From: Sulfuricurvum sp.
Lineage (GTDB): Bacteria > Campylobacterota > Campylobacteria > Campylobacterales > Sulfurimonadaceae
Assembly (NCBI RefSeq): GCF_028688295.1
Contig: NZ_JAQTYM010000003.1
Location: 1-64,000 of the forward strand
Direction: 5' to 3'
DNA: 64,000 bases
Shown: piece by piece, positions 44,398 to 54,583 of the stretch
Position numbering within the stretch: position 1 is the first letter of the stretch
Layout of the letters: the number at the start of each line of letters is the position of its first letter
Translations under genes and position numbers: made by a program
Notes under the pieces: generated by a model
What the model saw: only the letters and a program-made list of their open reading frames with translations
What the model was told of the DNA's origin: nothing
Databases searched by the model: none

Positions 44398-46383
44398 ATG
44401 TTGTTCAGATATGTTTTAATACTATTTTTTACCGCTTTTTATACGGTTATTGTTGCCGCTTCTGTACCTGATACAGGAAAAAAAGAGGCTGTAATCGGCG
44501 TTTTGGCATTCCGTTCAAAAGCCGATACCCTCACTGAATGGCAGCCCTTAGCCATCTACCTTAATAGCAAAATTCCTTCCCATCACTTTAGTATACGTCC
44601 TCTCAGTTACGCTGAATTTAATGAAGCTGCTGCATCTGATAAACTCGATTTTATGTTTAGTAACCCAGAACACTATATTTATCTCTCAGCCAAATTTGGC
44701 GCTAGCCGTATGGCGACATTAATCCGAGCAAATGTCGGTGACAGAGAGTTAACCGAGTTTGGTGGGGTTATTATCGCTCGTTCGGATCGGAAAGATATTC
44801 AACAACTAAACGATTTAAAGGGAAAAGAGATTGTAGCCGTTGATGAACTTTCTTTGGGCGGCTATTTGGCTCAGAGAGCTGTATTGCAAGAGAACGGTAT
44901 CGATATAACTAAAGAATCAACTATCCAATATACCGATATGCCTCATGATAAAGTTGTTTATATCGTCGAAAGCGGCTCGGCAGATGTAGGATTTATCCGC
45001 ACCGGTGTATTGGAGAAAATGGCTAAAGAGGGAAAAATTAATTACCATGATTTCAAAATAATCCATCCGATGAGAAACTTTCCGCAGGCTCTCTCTACGC
45101 CACTTTATCCAGAGTGGCCTTTTGCTGCTTCCAAACATACAGAACGGGTTTTGGCTAATCAAGTCGGTGTGGCACTACTCAATTTACCCTATGGATCTGA
45201 GATAACCAAGAGTGCAGGGTATTACGGATGGAATATTCCTCTCACGTACGAAGGTATACGTACATTGATGCAAACACTTCGGATTAAACCCTATGACGCG
45301 GCTCCCGCTTTTTCGCTCCAAGACGTTATCCAAAAATATGCCTTAGTTGTTATCTTGTTATTGAGTGTCGTGATTACTTTATTGATTTTTTTAACAACCG
45401 GGATGAGACACTTAGCCAATACATTGCGTTTAAAATCAGACTCCTTAGAAAAACAGATATCGATTGTTCAAGAGACTGAAAAATATTTGCGCCGAGCTGC
45501 AAATGTTTTTCACAACTCACGGGAAGGGATTATTATTACGGACCCTCAAAAAGTAATTATTGATGTCAACGAAGCTTTTTGTGAATTGACGGGGTATGAT
45601 CGTGATGAGGTGATAGGGCAAAAACCGATTCTTTTACGATCAGGGATGCATGATAAGCAATTCTATGAAAAACTTGATGATGCGATAGTGACTCACGGTT
45701 CATGGCGAGGAGAGATTTGGAACCGCAAAAAAAGTGGTGAGCGCTACGCTGAATTTTTACGAATTGATGCGGTACGTGACGGAGAAGGTGCAATAGAAAA
45801 TTATATTGGGATTTTTAGTGATATTACCGAACATCTCAAACGCCAAGAGCAACTGCATCATATGGCGAATTACGATCCGTTGACTAATCTCCCTAACCGC
45901 CATCTTTTTATGACCTTGGCAGAGCAAATATTATCATTTTCCAAACGTAAAAATACGAAAGCGGTTATCTCCTTTTTGGATTTGGATGGGTTTAAGCAGG
46001 TTAATGACCTTTATGGACATGCGATCGGAGACCGTGTATTAAAAGAGGTAGCGGACAGGTTAGGAAAACAGCTTCGTCAAAGTGATGCGATAGCACGTAT
46101 CGGTGGGGATGAATTTGTAGTTATTTTTAGCGATATTGATACTCTTGAAGATGTTCAACCCCTATTTGAACGTATGTTAAAAACTCTGAAAGAGCCATTT
46201 TCGGTTAATGAAAATGTTATAACGATCGGGGCGAGTATCGGAGCTTCACTTTATCCTGATCATGGAGAAGAGGTCGAGATGCTGGTACGTCATGCCGATG
46301 CAGCAATGTACCGTTCCAAAGAGAATGGACGAAACCAAGTAACCTACTTCGATCAAGAAAAAATGGGGAGAGACGTGTTATAA
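44398..46383 (+). CDS. PhnD-like sensor, PAS and GGDEF diguanylate cyclase
   Basis: 661 residues: signal peptide or N-terminal helix (about 4-22), a periplasmic PhnD/TtrS-like binding domain (30-290: GVLAFRSKADTLTEWQPLA, FMFSNPEHYIYL, LKGKEIVAVDELSLGGYLAQ), helix near 316-336, PAS domain (about 360-480), GGDEF domain (490-655). Active site RIGGDEF with RxxD inhibitory site RQSD. It should synthesise c-di-GMP in response to a periplasmic oxyanion-type ligand. Adjacent to the sox genes, but with its own 64-base leader. Confidence 0.9.
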   Translation: MLFRYVLILFFTAFYTVIVAASVPDTGKKEAVIGVLAFRSKADTLTEWQPLAIYLNSKIPSHHFSIRPLSYAEFNEAAASDKLDFMFSNPEHYIYLSAKFGASRMATLIRANVGDRELTEFGGVIIARSDRKDIQQLNDLKGKEIVAVDELSLGGYLAQRAVLQENGIDITKESTIQYTDMPHDKVVYIVESGSADVGFIRTGVLEKMAKEGKINYHDFKIIHPMRNFPQALSTPLYPEWPFAASKHTERVLANQVGVALLNLPYGSEITKSAGYYGWNIPLTYEGIRTLMQTLRIKPYDAAPAFSLQDVIQKYALVVILLLSVVITLLIFLTTGMRHLANTLRLKSDSLEKQISIVQETEKYLRRAANVFHNSREGIIITDPQKVIIDVNEAFCELTGYDRDEVIGQKPILLRSGMHDKQFYEKLDDAIVTHGSWRGEIWNRKKSGERYAEFLRIDAVRDGEGAIENYIGIFSDITEHLKRQEQLHHMANYDPLTNLPNRHLFMTLAEQILSFSKRKNTKAVISFLDLDGFKQVNDLYGHAIGDRVLKEVADRLGKQLRQSDAIARIGGDEFVVIFSDIDTLEDVQPLFERMLKTLKEPFSVNENVITIGASIGASLYPDHGEEVEMLVRHADAAMYRSKENGRNQVTYFDQEKMGRDVL

Positions 46384-46426
46384 TCACCATATTTCCGCCT
46401 GAAATATAGGCACTTTTAGAGTATTT

Positions 46427-47359
46427 ATGCCTTTATCCCTGATTAATTCTTCGCACCATATTGTTCTAATCGCCCATACCAACCCAGATGCCGATTCACT
46501 GGGTTCTGCATGTGCTTTTTACTCTTATCTTATCCGTTTCCAAAAAAAAGTGACATTATTTTGTGTTTCTAAGGAGATCAATCCTAATTTAGGATTTTTG
46601 CCGTGGTTTGAGAAATTGACAGACCGTTTCCCTGATGATGCTGATTGTATGATTAGCTTTGATTGTGGGAGTTATGGGCGTTTGGGAATTGAAAAAGAGA
46701 TACCCCTGATCAATATTGATCATCATGTGAGTAATGACTTTTACGGAACACTCAATATCATCAATACGGACGCGATAAGCACAACTGAAGTCGTTTATGA
46801 CTTTTTTGTTACTAATGATATAAAAATCAATGGTAAAATGGCACTTTCGCTTTATGCGGGACTTTTGGATGATTCTCGGTGTTTTAGCGATCCAGAATGT
46901 TCGCTGAAAACGTTTGATCTTGCGCATGCATTGATAAAGTCTGGAGCCGACCATTCACGGTGTGTTGAGTGGCTTTATCAACGCCGTTCACTTGCATCCA
47001 TTCGTGTTCGCAGTGTGTTGTTAAAAGAGATGAAACTGCTTGCGGATGGGCGATTAGCCGTTTTTGAAGTTCCCCTGTCTCTTTTAGAAGAGACGGGTGC
47101 CATCATAAGCGAATGTAAAAAAGTATTGGATGAAGCACTCGGAATACGGAGTGTTCACGCTTCTATTATCTTTTTTGAACATCCTCTCGGGGGCTTAAAA
47201 GTTTCATTGCGGAGTAATGGAACGCTGGATGCTTCACGAATAATGGGGTTGTTTGGTGGTGGCGGACATGTTAAGCGTGCAGGTACACGATTAAAACAGA
47301 AGAATTATTCAGAATTAGTAGAGAACATAATGAGTGTGATAACAAAGGAGTTTGTGTGA
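46427..47359 (+). CDS. DHH-family phosphoesterase, NrnA-like
   Basis: 310 residues. DHH domain motifs HTNPDADSLGSA, SFDCGSYGR, INIDHHVSN, LDDSRCFS; DHHA1 domain with GGGGHVKRAGTRL at the end. NrnA-type enzymes degrade nanoRNA and may hydrolyse pAp; this fits the size. A pGpG-degrading role in c-di-GMP turnover is possible given nearby EAL proteins. It overlaps the M23 gene by GTGA. Confidence 0.85.
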   Translation: MPLSLINSSHHIVLIAHTNPDADSLGSACAFYSYLIRFQKKVTLFCVSKEINPNLGFLPWFEKLTDRFPDDADCMISFDCGSYGRLGIEKEIPLINIDHHVSNDFYGTLNIINTDAISTTEVVYDFFVTNDIKINGKMALSLYAGLLDDSRCFSDPECSLKTFDLAHALIKSGADHSRCVEWLYQRRSLASIRVRSVLLKEMKLLADGRLAVFEVPLSLLEETGAIISECKKVLDEALGIRSVHASIIFFEHPLGGLKVSLRSNGTLDASRIMGLFGGGGHVKRAGTRLKQKNYSELVENIMSVITKEFV

Positions 47360-48726
47360 GAAGAGGCCGAAACAATTCGGGAGTTATAGGATGGATATTA
47401 GCGGCAGTGGTAGTGGGTGCCATAGGATTTATGGCGTTTTCACCATCGTTTGAGCGAGAAGATCCAAAAGTGACATTAAGTCATGACGGATATTGGAATT
47501 TTAAAGATCCTATTAGCGTTTCGGTAGAAGATAAAAGTGGATTAAAATCGTTCAAGGCAACGATTGCTACACCACACGAAGAGTGGGTTGTCGTCGAAGA
47601 AAACAGACCATCATCTAAAGTGAAAAACACATTTTCGGTTCTCCCTCCAAAAGGGGTTCGCCGTGTTGAAGCAGCTTCGGTAACGCTCAAAATTGAAGCA
47701 ACAGATAATAGCTTGTGGGGTCTTTTTATGGGTAATACCTATAAAGAAGAGATTACATTGGTGATTGATCAGCGTCGTCCGCTACTCGCGATTATCGCGA
47801 ACTCTTATAAAATTCAAAAAGGTGGAGCGGCAATTGTTATTTTCAAAGCCGAAGATGCTCACCTAAAAAGTTTGAAAATCGAGACCAATTTCGGTAAAAC
47901 CTTTATTGCGCAACCGTTTATGAAAGAGGGATATTACGCCTCTTTAGTAGCATGGCCGGTACAAGAGCAAACCTTTAGTGCAACCGTTGTCGCCCGTGAC
48001 CATGCCGGAAATGAAACCAAAAATGCAATTCCTCTTCGTTTAAAAGACCATGTTTATCGCGTCTCGAATATTGAACTTAGTGATGCCTTTTTAGACGGTA
48101 AAATTGCAGAGTTGGCCAACGTTTACGAACAAACGGCTGGAGTAGATGATCGTTTGGAACAATTTCGTATTATCAACGAAAAAGTACGTGCTGATAATGA
48201 AAAAGTAATTCATGAAGTAACTTCAAAAGTATCGAAGAATATCATTACAGAGTTTACACCTGAACCTTTTTACCCCTTGGTAAACGGTCAAAAAGTTGCA
48301 GACTTTGGAGATCATCGCATTTATAGCTATAAAGGGCAGGAAAATATCTCCAATGCATACCACATGGGACTTGATTTGGCGAGCGTTTCGATGGGAGCGA
48401 TTAAAGCCTCCAATGGTGGGAAAGTTGTTTTTTCTCAAGAGAATGGAATTTACGGAAACTTACCAATTATAGATCATGGTTTTGGACTCTATACGTTGTA
48501 TGGACACTGTTCTGATGTCCATGTTCAAGAGGGAGATGTTGCCGCACTAGGACAACAAATTGCAAAAACAGGCCTCAGTGGTTATGCTATGGGAGATCAT
48601 CTCCATTTTGGTGTTTTGGTTCAAGGAATTGAGGTTCGTCCTGAAGAATGGATGGATACAAAGTGGATTTATGACAATATTACCAGTGTTATTGAAAGTG
48701 CAAAATTCACAATTAATCAACGCTAA
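47356..48726 (+). CDS. Membrane-anchored M23 (LytM) peptidoglycan endopeptidase
   Basis: 456 residues from a GTG with AAAGGAG upstream. One N-terminal helix (about 11-30), an Ig-like/helical regulatory region, and a C-terminal LytM domain with HxxxD (H336, D340 in HMGLDLAS) and HLH (H415, H417 in HLHFG), so the zinc site is complete. It should cleave peptide crosslinks in the periplasm and shape the cell. It directly precedes lpxC, an order I recall from Campylobacter. Confidence 0.9.
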   Translation: MRRGRNNSGVIGWILAAVVVGAIGFMAFSPSFEREDPKVTLSHDGYWNFKDPISVSVEDKSGLKSFKATIATPHEEWVVVEENRPSSKVKNTFSVLPPKGVRRVEAASVTLKIEATDNSLWGLFMGNTYKEEITLVIDQRRPLLAIIANSYKIQKGGAAIVIFKAEDAHLKSLKIETNFGKTFIAQPFMKEGYYASLVAWPVQEQTFSATVVARDHAGNETKNAIPLRLKDHVYRVSNIELSDAFLDGKIAELANVYEQTAGVDDRLEQFRIINEKVRADNEKVIHEVTSKVSKNIITEFTPEPFYPLVNGQKVADFGDHRIYSYKGQENISNAYHMGLDLASVSMGAIKASNGGKVVFSQENGIYGNLPIIDHGFGLYTLYGHCSDVHVQEGDVAALGQQIAKTGLSGYAMGDHLHFGVLVQGIEVRPEEWMDTKWIYDNITSVIESAKFTINQR

Positions 48727-48732
48727 AACCGA

Positions 48733-48738
48733 TATAAT
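48733..48738 (+). promoter_or_regulatory. -10 box of the lpxC operon
   Basis: TATAAT 45 bases before the lpxC ATG, in the spacer after the M23 gene. Confidence 0.45.
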
Positions 48739-48783
48739 TAACTTTTAAATAATTTTTGTTTGATGGTAAATAAGGAATTAACA

Positions 48784-49668
48784 ATGATGCAGACAACGAT
48801 TGGTAAAAGTGTTGAACTAGTAGGGATCGGTTTGCATCGAGGCTCTCCGGTAAAATTGAGACTTGAGCCGTTGGCTGCGAATAGCGGTATTGTATTTTAC
48901 CGTAGCGATGCAGGGGTATCTATCCCTTTGATTCCTGAGAATGTTGTTGATACAAAAATGGCAACGGTAATCGGGCGTGAAGGTGTTACTATCTCAACTA
49001 TTGAGCATATGCTCTCCGCGATTTATGCGTATGGTATCGATAACTTACGTGTTATTGTCGATGCCGATGAAGTGCCGGTGATGGATGGCTCATCCATGAG
49101 TTTTTGTATGCTCCTTGAAGAAGCTGGTATCATACCTCAAGATATGCCAAAAAAAATTATGCGAATCAAAAAAGAGGTTATTGTTCAAGAGGGGGATAAA
49201 TACGTTAAATTGATCCCCTCCAATGACATGAATTACGATTTTACGATCAAATTTTCCCATCCCGTCATTGATAAACAAAGCTATGTTTTAGCGTTTACCA
49301 AAGAGAACTATAAAAAAGAGATTGCCCGCGCACGGACCTTTGGATTCGTACACGAAGTGCAATACCTCCGATCCAAAGGGCTCGCCTTGGGCGGAAGTTT
49401 GGAAAATGCGGTGGTGTTGGATGACAAAAAAGTGCTCAACCCAGAAGGGTTACGTTTCGGGGATGAGTTTGTTCGTCATAAAATCCTCGATGCTATCGGG
49501 GATATGTCGCTGATTGGGATGAATTTTATCGGTAACTACGAAGCGTTCGCGGGGAGTCATGATCTCAACCACAAATTGACGTTGGAGCTTCTTAAAGATC
49601 CGGCAAATTATGAGATTGTTGAACTCGCGTACACTGAGTCAAAAGAGTTGGCAAAAGCGTATGCATGA
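48784..49668 (+). CDS. lpxC: UDP-3-O-acyl-N-acetylglucosamine deacetylase
   Basis: 294 residues from the ATG at 48784 with AAGGA 7 bases upstream; in-frame TTG 48760 and ATG 48763 have no such site. Motifs: TIGKSVELVGIGLHRG, ISTIEHMLSAIYAYGIDN (zinc His), MDGSSMSF, RHKILDAIGDM (zinc His and Asp), AGSHDLNHKLT (catalytic His). Committed step of lipid A synthesis. It overlaps tsaB by 8 bases. Confidence 0.97.
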   Translation: MMQTTIGKSVELVGIGLHRGSPVKLRLEPLAANSGIVFYRSDAGVSIPLIPENVVDTKMATVIGREGVTISTIEHMLSAIYAYGIDNLRVIVDADEVPVMDGSSMSFCMLLEEAGIIPQDMPKKIMRIKKEVIVQEGDKYVKLIPSNDMNYDFTIKFSHPVIDKQSYVLAFTKENYKKEIARARTFGFVHEVQYLRSKGLALGGSLENAVVLDDKKVLNPEGLRFGDEFVRHKILDAIGDMSLIGMNFIGNYEAFAGSHDLNHKLTLELLKDPANYEIVELAYTESKELAKAYA

Positions 49669-50113
49669 TGCCCTCGTGATCGCGCTCGGTTCTCCTGTTC
49701 TTGTAGGCATTTACAAAGAAGGAGCGTTAGTCGAAGAGATTAAAAGTGATGGTATGAGTTCGGATGTATTGGCTGAAATTTTCGATTCTTTATTAAAAAA
49801 ATACTCTTTTTCTCATTTGATCTATGCCAAAGGTCCCGGGAGTTTTATGGGGATCAAAGTTACCTATCTTTTTCTCAAAACCCTCAGTATCACGAAAAAA
49901 GTTCCCCTTTTGGCAACGGATGCGTTCTTTTTTAACCAAAATAGTCCCATCAAAGCAGTTGGAAAGCTCTATTTTGTTAAAAATAGCTCAACCATTGAGT
50001 TAGAACCGTTGGTCTCACCTGAGATTACCGCCTTTGAACTCCCCCATTCTATCGATATACAAAATTTTGATTCGGATAATCTCCCTTATTATGGGATTGA
50101 TGCCGTAGGATAA
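49661..50113 (+). CDS. tsaB: TsaB-like tRNA threonylcarbamoyladenosine biosynthesis protein, short form
   Basis: 150 residues from the ATG at 49661, overlapping lpxC. ASKHA-type N-terminus (LVIALGSPVLVGIYKEG) and the diagnostic YAKGPGSFMGIKV motif. E. coli TsaB has about 230 residues; this protein stops after the first half, which I recall as usual for Campylobacterota. It would bridge TsaD and TsaE in t6A synthesis. Confidence 0.8.
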   Translation: MHDALVIALGSPVLVGIYKEGALVEEIKSDGMSSDVLAEIFDSLLKKYSFSHLIYAKGPGSFMGIKVTYLFLKTLSITKKVPLLATDAFFFNQNSPIKAVGKLYFVKNSSTIELEPLVSPEITAFELPHSIDIQNFDSDNLPYYGIDAVG

Positions 50114-50122
50114 GGAAATAAT

Positions 50123-51004
50123 TTGTTCGTTAGTGTACCTGCAACGAGTGCGAATTTAGGACCCGGATTTGATTCATTAGGGCTTGCTGTTGATTTGCGT
50201 AACCAAGTAGAATTGGTGCCGTCACGTTTTTTTGCCGTTTCCATCAAAGGTGAGGGAGAAAACAACCCTCGCCTTAAAGGAAATAATCTTTTCGTTTCTA
50301 TTTTCAATGAGCACTATCGCCGTTTAACCCAAAAACGCCAAAATTTCAAATTTACGTTTTACAACCAAATCCCGATGTCGCGCGGTCTAGGTAGTTCATC
50401 TGCCGTTATCGTTAGCGCTATCAGCTGCGCCCATGAAGCAGCAGGAGTAAAAGTTTCCAAGCGTCGCATACTCAATCATGCCCTCGTATATGAGAGTCAT
50501 CCTGATAATATTACCCCCGCAGTAATGGGGGGATTTAATGCAGCTATGGTGGAGAAGCAAAAGGTTTTTTCACAGCAAAAACATCTCCCTGATTATCTCA
50601 AAGCGGTGGTTGTTATCCCTAACAAACCGATCTCAACTGCTAAATCGCGCACGACACTCCCTAAATCGTATAGTAAAGAGAATGCTGTCTTTAATCTTTC
50701 CCATACTGCGGTGACAGTGGGGGCTTTCTTTAATGAGGATTGGGAGATGCTTCGTCTCGCGACCCAAGATCGTTTTCACCAAAAAGTAAGGATGAAGATG
50801 TTGCCTGAACTCTTTGCCGTGCAAAAAATGGCATACGATAACGGGGCATTGATGTCTACATTATCAGGTAGTGGATCGACATTTTTTAACATGGTTTATG
50901 ACCAAGATGCCCAGATGTTAGCCGATAAATTCAAATCGGAATTTACCGATTTTGAGATCAAAATCTTAGGTTTTGACAATGACGGTTTAGTTGTCGAACG
51001 ATAA
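50123..51004 (+). CDS. thrB: Homoserine kinase
   Basis: 293 residues from a TTG with AAGGA 6 bases upstream. GHMP kinase motifs: [36 protein letters not shown] (ATP loop), [12 protein letters not shown]. It phosphorylates homoserine in threonine synthesis. Nine-base gap from tsaB. Confidence 0.95.
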   Translation: MFVSVPATSANLGPGFDSLGLAVDLRNQVELVPSRFFAVSIKGEGENNPRLKGNNLFVSIFNEHYRRLTQKRQNFKFTFYNQIPMSRGLGSSSAVIVSAISCAHEAAGVKVSKRRILNHALVYESHPDNITPAVMGGFNAAMVEKQKVFSQQKHLPDYLKAVVVIPNKPISTAKSRTTLPKSYSKENAVFNLSHTAVTVGAFFNEDWEMLRLATQDRFHQKVRMKMLPELFAVQKMAYDNGALMSTLSGSGSTFFNMVYDQDAQMLADKFKSEFTDFEIKILGFDNDGLVVER

Positions 51005-51024
51005 CTAAGGAAGTATTGGATATA

Positions 51025-51279
51025 ATGGCGCAAAAGTTACATCAGCCTATACGCATGTGCGTAGTTTGTCGTGAGCGCTTCGCTCAAGAAGCACTTTTAC
51101 GCCTTCAGTGTCGCAATGGGTCTTTAGAACCTTATGCCTACGAAGGGAGAAGTTTTTATATGTGCCGATCTTGCATCGATCATAAAAAAACTCCGGGTCA
51201 GTTGTCCCGTCAATGTAAAAGCGGCGCTAGCATAGAGCTAATGAATCGGTTAAAGGAGATCATCGTTAATGATGGATAA
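51025..51279 (+). CDS. YlxR-family (DUF448) RNA-binding protein
   Basis: 84 residues from the ATG at 51025 with AAGGAAG about 11 bases upstream; a TTG at 51016 is too close to that site. Motifs [11 protein letters not shown], a [10 protein letters not shown] element. It precedes infB in the classical nusA-ylxR-infB type cluster and overlaps it by 11 bases. Role: probable ribosome or RNase P-associated RNA binder. Confidence 0.88.
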   Translation: MAQKLHQPIRMCVVCRERFAQEALLRLQCRNGSLEPYAYEGRSFYMCRSCIDHKKTPGQLSRQCKSGASIELMNRLKEIIVNDG

Positions 51280-53800
51280 AGTTAGAGTTCATGAAATTGC
51301 CAAGGAACTTGGTATCAATTCGAAAGAGGTAGTGGATAAAGCAGCCGCAATGGGGCTAAACGTGAAAACTGCCTCAAGTTCGGTTTCGATCGAAGAAGCT
51401 GAGCAAATCATGAACTATATCATGAGCGGTGCATCCGTTGAGAGCTCTGCACCTAAATCTACCCCTAAACCTGCTAATGTAGAAGAGATTATTACAGTAG
51501 TATCCTCAACTGAAAAAGAATCACCAGTTCTTGTTGTTGAAGTTAAGAGTGAACCTGTTGAGGAAATTGTACCTGTTGAACCAGATGCTCCAAAGCGTTC
51601 AGGATTAAAAATCGTTAAGAAAAAGCGTCCTGTTGAAGAAGAAGTCGTAGCTCCTGCCCGTCAAGAAGCTACACATGTCTCCAGTTATGGCAAATTAAGT
51701 GAGCAGGCTCAACGTGAATTAGAAGCGAAACGAGCGAAAAAAACACAAAATAGCAGTTCACCGGTACAGAAAAAAGATCAAGGGGTTCGCCTTGATATTT
51801 TCGGCGGCGGAATCTCCGATGTCTCTATGGACTATGAGCAAGATCAAGTTGTTTTGATGGACTTCAACGATTTGGGTGCTAATTTGCCACCGGAAGAAGA
51901 GCAAAAACCGAAAGAGAAAAAACCGATCGGTCGTAACGCGGGTAAAAAACAGGGTGCTAATCGTGGTAAACCACGTCAAGTATCTCGTGAAGCTCGTAAA
52001 CGTTACACGAAAGATGCTAAAGAAGATGAAGTTATTACTCACGTTGAAATCGCAGAAGATGTCCGTGTTTATGAGTTTGCTGAAAAAGTAGGTCAGACTA
52101 TCTCTGCGGTTATTAAAGTCCTTTTTGACCTCGGAATGATGGTGACTAAAAATGACTTCCTCGGTAAAGACGAAATCGAAATCTTGGCGAGTGAGTTCGG
52201 TGTCGAAGTAACCACCATCGATCCAAAAGATGCCTTTAATCTTGAGACTGCATACGATGAAGAGCACGAAGACAGTGAGGGTGCAGTAGAGCGTCCTCCT
52301 GTTATCACCATCATGGGTCACGTTGACCATGGTAAAACCTCTCTCCTTGATGCGATCCGTAATGCAAAAGTAGCCCACGGCGAAGCGGGTGGAATCACTC
52401 AGCACATCGGTGCCTACTCAGTAGAGCAAAAAGGTAAATTGATTACGTTCCTCGATACTCCGGGGCATGAAGCGTTTAGCGCAATGCGTTCACGCGGTGC
52501 ACAACTTACCGATATTATCGTTATCGTAGTAGCGGCAGATGATGGGGTTAAACCTCAAACCCGCGAATCGGTTCAACATGCGAAAGAGGCTAAGGTTCCG
52601 GTTATTGTTGCGGTGAACAAAATGGACAAACCGGGTGCTAATCCCGATATGGTTAAAGCACAAATGGCAGAACTCGGACTTAACCCTACTGAGTGGGGCG
52701 GAGATGTCGAGTTTGTCGGCGTATCGGCTAAAGCAATGACAGGTATCGATGAGCTTTTAGAGGCGATCTTGCTCCAATCCGAAGTGATGGAACTCAAAGC
52801 AAATCCTGATGTTATGGCAAAAGCGGTTGTTGTTGAGTCTACATTGGAAAAAGGTCGTGGACCGGTTGCTACCGTTATCGTTCAAAACGGAACATTGCGC
52901 GTCGGTGATAACATCGTGTGCGGCGGGGCTTATGGACGCGTTCGAGCACTTATTAGTGATCGTAAAGCACAGCTTCAACACATCGGACCGAGTCAAACCG
53001 CGGTTGTTGTAGGACTCAGTGACGTACCGCCATCAGGTGAAGTGATGATGGTGATGGAGAGTGATCGTGAAGCGCGCGAAGTAGCACAAAAACGTGCCGA
53101 GTATGATCGGCACCGCGAACTTTCATTGAGTACCAAAGCATCGTTTGATGATTTGACCTCATTGATCGCTGAGGGTCGTATTAAAGCCCTTAAAGTCGTT
53201 CTTAAAACCGACGTTCATGGATCTCTTGAGGCGATTAAATCGGCTCTTGCAGAGTTGCGTAACGAAGAGGTAAAAGTAGAAGTTATCTCTAGCGGTGTCG
53301 GTGGAATCACTGAAAATGACATTGCATTGGTCAACAACAGCGAAAACTGTGCACTACTCGGATTTAACGTACGTCCTACGGGTAATGTTAACGCGATGGC
53401 TAAACAGATGGGTGTAGAGATCAAAACCTACTCTATTATTTATCAGTTGATCGACGATGTTAAATTGTTGCTCGGCGGCATGATGGCACCGCAATTTAGA
53501 GAAGAGAACACTGGACAAGCCGAAGTTCGTGACACGTTCCCAATGCCTAAAGGCTCAGGAACTATCGCAGGATGTGTGGTTGTTGACGGTAAACTCGTAC
53601 GCGGCGGAATGGTTCGCGTTATCCGTGAGGGTGTTGTTATCCATGAAGGTGATCTTACGTCACTCCGACGTTTCAAAGACGATGTCAAAGAGGTTGGTAA
53701 AGGGATGGATTGTGGTGTTGTTCTCAACGGCTACACCGATGTCAAAGTGGGTGACGTTATCGAAACCTTCAAAAAAATCGAGACAAAAGTATCCCTGTGA
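51269..53800 (+). CDS. infB: Translation initiation factor IF-2
   Basis: 843 residues. N-terminal [20 protein letters not shown] domain, long charged linker, then GTPase motifs [27 protein letters not shown], and the C-terminal fMet-tRNA binding domains. AAGGAG lies 10 bases before the first ATG; a second ATG follows directly. It overlaps rbfA by GTGA. Confidence 0.97.
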   Translation: MMDKVRVHEIAKELGINSKEVVDKAAAMGLNVKTASSSVSIEEAEQIMNYIMSGASVESSAPKSTPKPANVEEIITVVSSTEKESPVLVVEVKSEPVEEIVPVEPDAPKRSGLKIVKKKRPVEEEVVAPARQEATHVSSYGKLSEQAQRELEAKRAKKTQNSSSPVQKKDQGVRLDIFGGGISDVSMDYEQDQVVLMDFNDLGANLPPEEEQKPKEKKPIGRNAGKKQGANRGKPRQVSREARKRYTKDAKEDEVITHVEIAEDVRVYEFAEKVGQTISAVIKVLFDLGMMVTKNDFLGKDEIEILASEFGVEVTTIDPKDAFNLETAYDEEHEDSEGAVERPPVITIMGHVDHGKTSLLDAIRNAKVAHGEAGGITQHIGAYSVEQKGKLITFLDTPGHEAFSAMRSRGAQLTDIIVIVVAADDGVKPQTRESVQHAKEAKVPVIVAVNKMDKPGANPDMVKAQMAELGLNPTEWGGDVEFVGVSAKAMTGIDELLEAILLQSEVMELKANPDVMAKAVVVESTLEKGRGPVATVIVQNGTLRVGDNIVCGGAYGRVRALISDRKAQLQHIGPSQTAVVVGLSDVPPSGEVMMVMESDREAREVAQKRAEYDRHRELSLSTKASFDDLTSLIAEGRIKALKVVLKTDVHGSLEAIKSALAELRNEEVKVEVISSGVGGITENDIALVNNSENCALLGFNVRPTGNVNAMAKQMGVEIKTYSIIYQLIDDVKLLLGGMMAPQFREENTGQAEVRDTFPMPKGSGTIAGCVVVDGKLVRGGMVRVIREGVVIHEGDLTSLRRFKDDVKEVGKGMDCGVVLNGYTDVKVGDVIETFKKIETKVSL

Positions 53801-54162
53801 CGCCGGCACAAATAAAAATCAAGCGAACGGAATCGATTCTCAAAGAGTTGATTCCCGAAGCGATCAGCCAACTCTCCGATGCGCGTGTGCGTGAAGTGGA
53901 TGTAATCGATGTCCATTGTTCCCGCGGACGAAGCGATGCAAAAGTCTATCTTGATCCTCATCACTACACTCCGCAAGAACAAGCCGCCTTTTTAAAACTG
54001 CTCGAAAAAGCGCGCCCGATTATCGAAGAGCATTGTATGAAAGATCAAGGGTGGTTTCGTAGCCCCCGTATGACCTTCGTGTTTGATGATACCCTCAAAC
54101 GAAGTCAAAATATCGAGGCGTTGTTCGCCCAAATCGCCAAGGAGAAAAAAGATGAGTCTTGA
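53797..54162 (+). CDS. rbfA: Ribosome-binding factor A
   Basis: 121 residues from a GTG overlapping the infB stop. KH-like fold: [41 protein letters not shown], and [22 protein letters not shown]. It is needed for 30S maturation. It overlaps rimP by 11 bases. Confidence 0.93.
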   Translation: MTPAQIKIKRTESILKELIPEAISQLSDARVREVDVIDVHCSRGRSDAKVYLDPHHYTPQEQAAFLKLLEKARPIIEEHCMKDQGWFRSPRMTFVFDDTLKRSQNIEALFAQIAKEKKDES

Positions 54163-54583
54163 ATCTGACATCAAAAAAATGGTTGAATCTATCGGCTTGT
54201 CTCTCTACGATACTGCCGTACTTAATGAAAATGAGAACACAATTTTTCGTGTCAGTGTTACCGCTCCTGGTGGAGTAACGCTCAACCAATGTGCTGAACT
54301 CACCCATCTTATCAATCCATTATTAGACGTTACCTCTCCGGTAAGCGGTGAATACCGTCTCGAAGTAAGCTCACCCGGCATTGAGCGTCGTCTCAAAACA
54401 CTAGAGCACTTTATCCAATCAGTGGGTGAAAAAGTTGCTTTGAGTACCATTTCTAAAGAGAAATATGAGGGTGAAATGATCGGTGTCGAAAACGATGAGA
54501 TCATTTTAATGACCAAAGAGAACGGTGAGCAAAAAATCCCTTTCCGCTCAATCAGCAAGGCTAAAACCTACTTCGAGTGGTAA
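54152..54583 (+). CDS. rimP: Ribosome maturation factor RimP
   Basis: 143 residues from the ATG at 54152, with AAGGAG upstream; the frame is open further back but inside rbfA. Motifs: GVTLNQCAELTHLINPLLD, YRLEVSSPGIERRLKTLEHF, and a C-terminal Sm-like barrel (YEGEMIGVENDEIILM). Infers 30S assembly role. The stop forms TAATG with ribD. Confidence 0.93.
   Translation: MSLESDIKKMVESIGLSLYDTAVLNENENTIFRVSVTAPGGVTLNQCAELTHLINPLLDVTSPVSGEYRLEVSSPGIERRLKTLEHFIQSVGEKVALSTISKEKYEGEMIGVENDEIILMTKENGEQKIPFRSISKAKTYFEW

Noticed and set aside
46389..46407. ATATTTC/GAAATAT hairpin as a terminator after the GGDEF gene at 44398
   Set aside because: The 7-bp AT-rich stem lacks a following T-run and is probably too weak to count as a terminator.
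51758..52405. 215-codon open frame on the minus strand inside infB
   Set aside because: Shadow of infB; composition is low-complexity Phe/Ile-rich, as expected from the antisense of Lys/Glu codons.
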